From: Micromonospora wenchangensis
GTDB lineage: Bacteria > Actinomycetota > Actinomycetes > Mycobacteriales > Micromonosporaceae
Length of the DNA: 64,000 nt
Reading direction: 5' to 3'
Assembly: GCF_002210435.1 (NCBI RefSeq)
Contig: NZ_MZMV01000015.1
Coordinates: 1-64,000 of the forward strand
Position numbers and translations under genes: made by a program. Shown here one piece after another: positions 18,875 to 25,782 of the stretch (within the stretch, counting starts at the first letter, position 1; every line of letters begins with the position of its first letter). Below the pieces are notes generated by a model. It had not been told where the DNA came from. It saw only the letters and a program-made list of their open reading frames with translations, and did not search any database.

Positions 18875-20319
18875 CGATGACCAATCAGGATCCGGCCCTC
18901 CCACCGACAGGTGCCGTCCCGGCCCGCTGCCCGGTCACCGGCGCGGTGGCGTCGGCGGACGTGCCGGGGCCGCGCCGGCCGGAGGGCCCGAAGGGCCTGC
19001 CCGGCGTGGGCATCACGATGGACATGGGGCGGGCCCCACTGGACTTCTCCCTGCGGTTGCAGCGCGACCACGGTGGCGTGGTCCGGGTGCGGCTCTGGCC
19101 GCGACCGTTCATCCAGATCACCGAGCCGGAGGCGATCGAGCGGGTGCTGGTCGGCAACCCCGGCAACTACCGCCGTGGCCGGCTCTACGAGCCGTTCCAC
19201 CAGTTCATGGGCAAGGGCCTGCTCACCCTCGACGACGACGAGTGGCGGGCGCACCGCCGGGTCGTCCAGCCGGCGTTCACCCCGCAGAAGGTGCGGGAGT
19301 CGGTCGAGGAGACCGTGGCGGCCGTCACCGACCTCTTCGACAGCTGGGACGTCGAGGCCGACCGGCAGCGCTCCTTCGACCTGGTCCGGCCCGCCATGTC
19401 GCTCAGCGCGCGGATCATGGGCAAGGCGCTGATCGGCAGGAGCCTGGCGAGCCGGGAACGCACCTTCACCAGGGCGGTCGCCGCCGGCCTCGAATCGATC
19501 TTCAAGAACGTGAGCAGCGTCGAGGAGTACGTGCTGCCCCGCTGGTTGCCGACGGCGTACCAGCGACGCAAGCGGTGGGCCCGGCGCTTCTTCGACCAGG
19601 TCATCGCGTCGGTCAAGGCCGAGCGGCAGGCCACCGGCGAGTTCGGTGACGACGCCGCCGGCCTGATCATGAAATCCGACCTGCCGGAGAGCGCGCTGCC
19701 GGACAACCTGCGCACGATGTTCCTCGCCGGCTCGGAAACCACAGGTCTGTCGCTGGCCTGGGCCCTCTACGAACTCGCCAGGCACCCGTCCGTGCGCCGC
19801 GAGGTCGAGCGGGAGGTCGACGAGGTGCTCGCGGGACGTACGCCCACCTTCGACGACCTCGCGGCCCTGCCGGTCGTCCAGTCGGTCGTCGACGAGACGC
19901 TGCGGCTCTACCCGTCGGTCTGGCAGTTCCCGCGCGACGCCGTCGAGCCCGACGAACTGGCCGGCCACGAGATCCCGGCGACCTCGACGGTGATGGTCAG
20001 CGTGTACGCCACCCACCGGAACCCGGCGTACTGGGACGCGCCGAACTCGTTCGACCCGAGCCGGTTCCGGGACCCGTCCGCGAAGGACCGGCCGAAGTTC
20101 GCGTACCTGCCGTTCGGCGGTGGCCGCCGACAGTGCATCGGCAAGCCGCTCGCGGTGCCGGTGCTGGCGACCGCGGTCGCCATGGTCTGCCAGCGCTACC
20201 GGCTGTGGCTGCCGTACGGCACCGAGAACGTCAGCCCGGAGGGCTTCATCACGATCTTCCCGCCGAAGTTCCCCGACGGTGGCCTCACCCTCGGCCTGAC
20301 CCGACGGGACGGTCGATGA
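18871..20319 (+). CDS. Cytochrome P450 (first of two in the cluster)
   Basis: 482-residue soluble monooxygenase. I-helix AGSETTG, K-helix ExxR in ETLRLYPSVW, and heme loop FGGGRRQCIG with axial Cys422 are intact. The N-terminus carries ARCPVTGAV, then the start of the P450 fold. The overall pattern (LQRDHGGVVRVRLW, then DDEWRAHRRVVQPAF) resembles bacterial fatty-acid-oxidising P450s such as CYP102/CYP110/CYP120-like groups. It is embedded in the synthase operon by ATGA overlaps on both sides, so oxidation of the lipid chain or its product is the likely role. No dedicated ferredoxin or reductase gene is visible nearby. Confidence 0.92.
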   Translation: MTMTNQDPALPPTGAVPARCPVTGAVASADVPGPRRPEGPKGLPGVGITMDMGRAPLDFSLRLQRDHGGVVRVRLWPRPFIQITEPEAIERVLVGNPGNYRRGRLYEPFHQFMGKGLLTLDDDEWRAHRRVVQPAFTPQKVRESVEETVAAVTDLFDSWDVEADRQRSFDLVRPAMSLSARIMGKALIGRSLASRERTFTRAVAAGLESIFKNVSSVEEYVLPRWLPTAYQRRKRWARRFFDQVIASVKAERQATGEFGDDAAGLIMKSDLPESALPDNLRTMFLAGSETTGLSLAWALYELARHPSVRREVEREVDEVLAGRTPTFDDLAALPVVQSVVDETLRLYPSVWQFPRDAVEPDELAGHEIPATSTVMVSVYATHRNPAYWDAPNSFDPSRFRDPSAKDRPKFAYLPFGGGRRQCIGKPLAVPVLATAVAMVCQRYRLWLPYGTENVSPEGFITIFPPKFPDGGLTLGLTRRDGR

Positions 20320-21734
20320 GCCAGCGTCGCGGCACGACCCTGTTGATCCTGGCCACGGCGGTACCGATGTTCATGGTGTCGCTGAACAACCTGGTGGTCA
20401 CGAACGCGCTGCCGGTGCTGGCCAGGGAACTGGACAGCGGGCCCGACCGGTTGCAGTGGATCATCCACGCCTACTCGCTGTCCTTCGCCGGGCTGCTGCT
20501 CACCGGTGCCGCCGTGGGCGACCGCTTCGGCCGGCGGCGGATCTTCACCACCGGAATCGTGATCTTTGCCGTGGGCTCGGCGGTCTGCGCGCTCTCCGGC
20601 ACCCTCGGCCTCCTGGTCACCGGCCGGGTGGTGCAGGGGATCGGCGCGGCGATCGTCTTCCCGCTCTCGCTGACCCTGCTGGCCAACGGGGTGTCCGACG
20701 CGCGGCGGGCGATGGCCATCGGCCTCTGGAGCGCGGTCAACGGGTTGGGGGTGGCCCTCGGCCCGCTGATCGGCGGGGCCGTCACCGAGTCGCTCGGCTG
20801 GGAGGGCATCTTCTGGGTGTCCGTTCCCGTCGGGCTGGTGCTCGTGCCGGTCATCCGGCTGATCCTGCCGGAGAGCGCGGGGGAGAACCGGAGTATCGAC
20901 CTGCCCGGCGTCCTGCTCGCCTCGACCGCCGTGATGTCGCTGGTGTGGGGCATCGTGGAGGCCGGTTCGCAGGGCTGGGGCAGCGTCGACGCGGTCACCC
21001 GATTCGGGATGGCCGCCCTGCTGGTGGCACTCTTCGTCGGCTGGGAACGACGGGTGGCGGAGCCGCTGCTGCCCCTGTACTTCTACCGCACCCGGTCCTT
21101 CGTGCTGAGCAACCTGGTGGCGTTGCTGATGTTCTTCGGCGTCTTCGGGGCGCTGTACTGGCTGATGCAGTACCTGCAACTGGTCCTGGGCTACTCGCCG
21201 CTGGCCGCCGGCGTGCGTACCCTGCCGTGGACCGCCATGCCGATGCTTGTCGCGGTCCTCGCCGGCCTGGTCACCGCCCGGGTGGGAGCGGGCCGGCTGA
21301 TGGCCGCCGGCCTGCTGCTCGAAGCCGTGGCACTGGGCTGGAGCGCCGCCATCATGGACACCGCGGTGCCCTACGGGCGGATCGTGCCGGCCCTGCTGCT
21401 CGGCGGGATCGGCATGGGCCTGATCTTCGCCCCGATGACCGAGGCCGTGCTGGCCTCGGTGGACCGGCGCGACCGGGGCAAGGCGTCCGGTGCGAACGCG
21501 ACGGTCCGCGAGGTGGGCTTCGCGCTCGGCGTCGCCGTGCTGACCACCGTGGTGACCCGGCTCGCCGGCCCCCTCACCGATGCCAGGGCGTTCGTCGACG
21601 CGGTCCGGCCCGCCGTCTGGCTCGGCGCCGCGGTGGTGGCTCTCGGGGCCGTCGCCGCCCTGTCGCTGCCCCGCCGCCTGCCGGCCACCGACCGGCCGGC
21701 ACCCACCACCGTCGAATCGGGGGCACCGTCATGA
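20316..21734 (+). CDS. MFS transporter, DHA2 family, within the synthase operon
   Basis: 472-residue exporter with about 14 membrane spans. The first span begins LILATAVPMFMVSLNNLVV, where the usual Asp of motif D1 is replaced by Asn (SLNN), and the loop 2-3 motif is GDRFGRRR. The ATG at 20316 overlaps the P450 stop; the longer frame upstream is the P450 in another frame. Being translationally coupled to biosynthesis genes points to export of, or resistance to, the pathway product. It differs from the MFS protein at 7853, though both are DHA2-type. Confidence 0.9.
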   Translation: MSQRRGTTLLILATAVPMFMVSLNNLVVTNALPVLARELDSGPDRLQWIIHAYSLSFAGLLLTGAAVGDRFGRRRIFTTGIVIFAVGSAVCALSGTLGLLVTGRVVQGIGAAIVFPLSLTLLANGVSDARRAMAIGLWSAVNGLGVALGPLIGGAVTESLGWEGIFWVSVPVGLVLVPVIRLILPESAGENRSIDLPGVLLASTAVMSLVWGIVEAGSQGWGSVDAVTRFGMAALLVALFVGWERRVAEPLLPLYFYRTRSFVLSNLVALLMFFGVFGALYWLMQYLQLVLGYSPLAAGVRTLPWTAMPMLVAVLAGLVTARVGAGRLMAAGLLLEAVALGWSAAIMDTAVPYGRIVPALLLGGIGMGLIFAPMTEAVLASVDRRDRGKASGANATVREVGFALGVAVLTTVVTRLAGPLTDARAFVDAVRPAVWLGAAVVALGAVAALSLPRRLPATDRPAPTTVESGAPS

Positions 21735-22636
21735 CCGTGGCAGTCCTGGTCAACAGCGCCGCCGGCAGCGGTCGTCAGGCGGGTCGGATCCCCGCCGTCC
21801 TCGACGCGCTCGCGGCGGAACTGCCCACCCGGCTGCTGACCGCGACCGACGCCGGGCAGGCCCGCCGGGCCGTCGCGGAGGCGATCGACCAGGGCGTCGA
21901 GGGTCTGGTCGTGGTGGGCGGCGACGGCTCCCTGCACAACGTGCTCCAGGTGACCGCCGGCCGGGGCGTACCCGTCGCGGTGGTACCGACCGGCACCTGC
22001 AACGACCTCGCCGACTCGCTCGGGTTGCCGGCGGACCCGGTGGACGCCGCCCACGCGGTCGCCCGCGCCTTCGCCGCCGGCAACCTCCGGTCGATGGACG
22101 TGGCCCGCGTCGACTACCCGGACGGGACGCGGACCTGGTACGCGACAGTGCTGGCCGCCGGCTACGCCGCCTCGGTCAGTCAGCGCGGCGGGCGGCTGCG
22201 GTGGCCGCGCGGAATGCGGCGGTACGACCTCGCGGCCGTGCTCGAACTGCCCCGCTTCCGCGGCCGGGTCTACACGGTGACCCTCGACGGGGTGCCGGCG
22301 ACCCTCCCGGCGGTGCTGTTCGCCGTGGGCAACACCCGGCGGTTCGGCGGCAAGCTCTACGTCTGTCCCGACGCCGAGATCGACGACGGGTTGCTGGACG
22401 TGACCACCCAGGGACCGAACAGCGTCCCCGCCACCCTCGGCACCACCCTGCGCCTGTTCAACGGCGTCCGGTCAGCCACCGACACCTCCACCCGACGCTT
22501 CGGGGTCCGTCGGATCGAGATGCGGGACGCCGGTCTGGTCACCTTCGCCGACGGTGAGGCGCTGGGCCCCCCGCCCTTCACGGTGACCTGCGTGGCGGGT
22601 GCGCTGTCGGTGCCCAAGGTGGGGGAACACGGATGA
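21731..22636 (+). CDS. Diacylglycerol-kinase-family lipid kinase
   Basis: 301 residues, typical for the DAGK/sphingosine-kinase/YegS family. The catalytic domain is intact: NSAAGSG near the start, GGDGSLHNVLQ (about 64-74; GGDGT-type nucleotide loop), PTGTCNDLADSLG (about 87-99; PxGTxNDFA motif) and the C-terminal beta domain ending FADGEALGPP. It phosphorylates a lipid hydroxyl with ATP in known relatives. It overlaps the MFS gene (ATGA) and the following SDR (ATGA). Inside a fatty-chain synthase operon it most likely phosphorylates a hydroxylated intermediate or product; the exact acceptor is unknown. Confidence 0.88.
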   Translation: MTVAVLVNSAAGSGRQAGRIPAVLDALAAELPTRLLTATDAGQARRAVAEAIDQGVEGLVVVGGDGSLHNVLQVTAGRGVPVAVVPTGTCNDLADSLGLPADPVDAAHAVARAFAAGNLRSMDVARVDYPDGTRTWYATVLAAGYAASVSQRGGRLRWPRGMRRYDLAAVLELPRFRGRVYTVTLDGVPATLPAVLFAVGNTRRFGGKLYVCPDAEIDDGLLDVTTQGPNSVPATLGTTLRLFNGVRSATDTSTRRFGVRRIEMRDAGLVTFADGEALGPPPFTVTCVAGALSVPKVGEHG

Positions 22637-23391
22637 CCGGACAGCGGGTCGCCCTGGTCACGGGGGCGTCCAGCGGCATCGGCGCGGCGATCGCCCGCGA
22701 ACTCGGGCGGTGGCCGGACCTGCGGCTCGTCCTGCTGGCCCGGCGGACGGACCGGCTGCGTGCGCTGGCCGCCGAGCTGCCCAGCGCCGACGTGATCGGC
22801 GCGGACCTCACCTCCCCCGACGCGCCCCGGCAGATCCTCGACCGGCTCGACGCGGGGCCGCGCCGGCTCGACATCCTGGTGAACAACGCCGGTGCCCACT
22901 TCGGCGGCACGTTCGCGGCCACCGGTTGGGAGAACGTCAGGCGTTCGCTGGAACTCAACTTCGCGGCCCACGTCCGGCTGACCGAGTCGGTGCTGCCCCT
23001 GCTGCGGGCCAGCACCGGCACCGTCGTGAACGTGGCGAGTGTGGCCGGCCGGATCGGGCTGGCCGGCTCCGGGGCGTACTCGGCGGCGAAGTTCGCCCTG
23101 TGCGGCTGGAGCGAGGCCCTGCACGCCGAGGAACGGCCGCACGGCGTGCACGTGGCGCTCGTCCTGCCGGGGTTCGTCGCCACCGAGGGGTTCACCTATC
23201 CCACCCGGCGGGCGAGCCGGTCCGGCCGCCTCCTGGTCTCCACCGACCGTACGGTCGCCACCGCGATCGGCCAGGTCGTCCGGCGGCGTACCGCCGAGCG
23301 GTACGTGCCCCGGCCGTGGTGGCTGCTGGCGGCGTCCCGGCGCGCGCTGCCGGGCCTGCACCGCAGGGCCACCCCGACCATCGAGACGTGA
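22633..23391 (+). CDS. Short-chain dehydrogenase/reductase
   Basis: 252-residue classical SDR. TGASSGIG cofactor motif near the N-terminus, LVNNAG, catalytic Ser in VASVAGRIG and YSAAK (Tyr-x3-Lys). The form of the C-terminus (PGFVATEGF, then a basic tail ERYVPRPWW) resembles SDRs acting on hydrophobic substrates, as in the DltE/YqjQ-like groups. It is coupled to the lipid kinase, so it may form or oxidise the alcohol that the kinase uses. That link is inferred from position only. Confidence 0.85.
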   Translation: MTGQRVALVTGASSGIGAAIARELGRWPDLRLVLLARRTDRLRALAAELPSADVIGADLTSPDAPRQILDRLDAGPRRLDILVNNAGAHFGGTFAATGWENVRRSLELNFAAHVRLTESVLPLLRASTGTVVNVASVAGRIGLAGSGAYSAAKFALCGWSEALHAEERPHGVHVALVLPGFVATEGFTYPTRRASRSGRLLVSTDRTVATAIGQVVRRRTAERYVPRPWWLLAASRRALPGLHRRATPTIET

Positions 23392-23414
23392 CGCGACAAG
23401 GAGGTGCAGACCCG

Positions 23415-24398
23415 ATGGAGACCGACGCCTTCTACCTCGACCGCACGGTACGCCTGGAGGGTGGCACCCTGGTCGCCGAGCGGAAGCTGGACGGGCGGGA
23501 CCACTACCTGCACCAGCATCTCGTCGACGGTGTGCCGACGATGCCCGGCGTGTTCGTCACCGAGATCGCCGCCCAGGCGGCCCGCCGGCTGGTCCCGCAG
23601 GGCGTCGTCACCGGCTTCCGTGATCTCGTCCTCGACCGTTTCCTGCGGCTCGGCGGTGGCAGCGACCGGGCTCCGCTGCGGGTGCGCGCGACCCTGCGTT
23701 CCGGGGCGGCCGGGCGGTCCGTGGTCGACGTCGTCGTGACCATGGACGTCGTCGCCCCCTCGGGGCAGGTCCTGGTACGCGACCGTCGGCACTTCTCCGT
23801 CACCGTGCTGGTCGACGCGCGCCGCCCGGCCGCGCCCACCTGGCCGGCCTGGCACACGGCCGACGAGCTGCCGGTGCCGGATCCGTACCTGACGCCGGGC
23901 TCGCCGGTGCGGGTCGACGGGGCGTTCGTCAGCACGACCGGGTTGCGCCTGCACCCGTTGGGCGCGCGGGCGCGGTACACGGCCCCGGCGGGTGCGGGGT
24001 CGGTCTTCGACCGGTTCACGGTGCCGGTGCTGCTCCTGGACGGCCTGCTCCGGCTGATCGGGACGGAACTGGTCGACGACCGGTACGTGCCGATCTTCGC
24101 ACCGACCCGGATCCGCCGCATCGACCTGCACGTCGGCGGCGGTGACGTGGTGCTGGGCGGGGCCGGTGCGGTCGAGCTGTTCGCCACCCCGAGGGCGGCG
24201 GCGCTGCTCGGTGCCGAGGGCGGCACCCGGGCGTTGGCGGTGGACGGCACCGGCCGGGTGCTGGTGCAGATCAAGGACGTCGTCGGCGTCGGTGTCGGCG
24301 GCTTCGACACGGTTGCCGGCCGGCAGGTGGATTGGCCCGTGATCGGCGACGTCGGCCGCAGCAGGCTCAGCGGTCGGGTCGGCGTGGTGCCGTTGTGA
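23415..24398 (+). CDS. Stand-alone double-hotdog dehydratase
   Basis: 327-residue protein related to the C-terminal DH of the 16112 gene. His35 in HLVDGVPTMP fits HxxxGxxxxP and Asp209 lies in LLLDGLLR. The shared blocks (PDPYLTPGSPV and GAFVSTTGLRLHP here, RDPYHAPGSGV and GVFVSTTATGVHP there) show the two came from one duplication. An AAGGAGGTG ribosome binding site precedes the ATG, and a 23-base gap separates it from the SDR, so this begins a second translation block. It may act at a different chain length or stereochemistry from the fused DH, as the paired DH domains of PUFA synthases do. Confidence 0.85.
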   Translation: METDAFYLDRTVRLEGGTLVAERKLDGRDHYLHQHLVDGVPTMPGVFVTEIAAQAARRLVPQGVVTGFRDLVLDRFLRLGGGSDRAPLRVRATLRSGAAGRSVVDVVVTMDVVAPSGQVLVRDRRHFSVTVLVDARRPAAPTWPAWHTADELPVPDPYLTPGSPVRVDGAFVSTTGLRLHPLGARARYTAPAGAGSVFDRFTVPVLLLDGLLRLIGTELVDDRYVPIFAPTRIRRIDLHVGGGDVVLGGAGAVELFATPRAAALLGAEGGTRALAVDGTGRVLVQIKDVVGVGVGGFDTVAGRQVDWPVIGDVGRSRLSGRVGVVPL

Positions 24399-24423
24399 AC
24401 GACGAGCAGACGTGGGAGCGAGC

Positions 24424-25782
24424 ATGAACGGGACCATCGCACCGGGACCGACCGGTAGGCCGCTCGTCGGCAGCCTCTTCGACTGGCGGCGTACGCCCGC
24501 CGAGTTCCTGCTCCGGTTGCAGCGCGACCACGGCGAGGTGGTCCGGATGAAGCTCGGGCCGTACCTGGTGCACCTGGTCACCGAGCCGGACGCGGTGCAC
24601 CGCGTGCTGGTCGGCAACCACCACAACTACGACCGCGGCAAGCTGTACGACCAGTTCAAGCTGGTCATGGGCACCGGTCTGCTGACCACCGACGGGCCGG
24701 CCTGGCGCAGCCACCGCCGCGCCGTACAGCCGCTCTTCCTCAACCGGGCGATCGGTGCGATCCTGCCGAACGTCATCGAGTCGACCCACCAGATGCTGGA
24801 CCGGTGGGAGGTCGCCGCGGCCCGGGGGGAGCCGGTCGACCTGATCGGCGAGATGCTCCAACTGACCCTGGTGACGCTGAGCCGGTCCCTGTTCGGATAC
24901 GACCCGGGGGCGGCGGTGGCCGAGATGAAACGCACCGTGGACGCCGGGATCGAGCTGATGTTCACCCACGGCCTGCTCTCGGAGCAGCTACCGGAGTGGA
25001 TCCCGAACGCCCGTAACCGGCAGATCCGGGCCACCCGGCGGTTCTTCGACCGGCTCGTCGACGACATCCGGTCCAACCACCACCGGACCGGGCAGGGGCA
25101 GCTCGTCGAGTTGATGGAGACGGCCCGCGACCCGGTGGACGGGCGTGCCTGGACCGACCGGGAGATCCGGGACGAGCTGCTCACCGTCTACCTGGCGGGC
25201 CACGAGACGACGGCAGCCGCCGCCTGCTGGGCCCTCTACGCGCTCAGCGGTCACCGCTGGGCGGCCGAGGAGTTGACGGCGGAGGTCGACCAGGTGCTGG
25301 CCGGTCGGGCGCCCACCCTGGCGGACACCGAGCGGTTGACGTACACCGGGCAGGTGATCCAGGAGGCACTGCGCCTCTATCCGCCGATCTGGACCTTCCC
25401 CCGGGGTGTGGTCGCCGACGACGAGCTGGCGGGGCGGCACGTCCCGGCCGGCTCGTCGATCCTGATCTCGCCACTGGTGTCGCACCGTAACCCCCGCATC
25501 TGGGACAACCCGGATGCGTTCGATCCGGCGCGTTTCGCGGGCGACGCGGCACGGCGGCTGCCCCGACTGTCCTACCTCCCGTTCGGTGGCGGGCCCCGGA
25601 TGTGCGTGGGCAACCTGATGGCGTTGCTCGAACTGAAGGTGATCGTGGCGCTGGTGAGCCAGCGGTTCCAGCTCCAGACGGTGCCGGGCGACTTCGTCAG
25701 GTACGGCCACTCGGTCATCTCGCTGCGCCCGCAGGGCCGGTTGCTGGTGACCCCGAAGCCGCGGGTCGGGGCGGCCGCATGA
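24424..25782 (+). CDS. Cytochrome P450 (second of two in the cluster)
   Basis: 452-residue P450 with I-helix AGHETTAAA, K-helix EALRLYPPIW and heme loop FGGGPRMCVG (Cys394). It is the closest visible relative of the P450 at 18871: both share LQRDHG.VV near the N-terminus and HRR.VQP.F in the C-helix, and both follow a DH-containing gene. The ATG at 24424 has GGGAG before it; a GTG at 24412 is the alternative. It overlaps the next gene by ATGA. A second oxidation of the lipid product is inferred. Confidence 0.92.
   Translation: MNGTIAPGPTGRPLVGSLFDWRRTPAEFLLRLQRDHGEVVRMKLGPYLVHLVTEPDAVHRVLVGNHHNYDRGKLYDQFKLVMGTGLLTTDGPAWRSHRRAVQPLFLNRAIGAILPNVIESTHQMLDRWEVAAARGEPVDLIGEMLQLTLVTLSRSLFGYDPGAAVAEMKRTVDAGIELMFTHGLLSEQLPEWIPNARNRQIRATRRFFDRLVDDIRSNHHRTGQGQLVELMETARDPVDGRAWTDREIRDELLTVYLAGHETTAAAACWALYALSGHRWAAEELTAEVDQVLAGRAPTLADTERLTYTGQVIQEALRLYPPIWTFPRGVVADDELAGRHVPAGSSILISPLVSHRNPRIWDNPDAFDPARFAGDAARRLPRLSYLPFGGGPRMCVGNLMALLELKVIVALVSQRFQLQTVPGDFVRYGHSVISLRPQGRLLVTPKPRVGAAA

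Noticed and set aside
15884-18904. 1006-codon minus-strand frame over the KR-DH gene
   Set aside because: Reads as low-complexity Arg/Gly/Pro/Val, a shadow of the real plus-strand gene.
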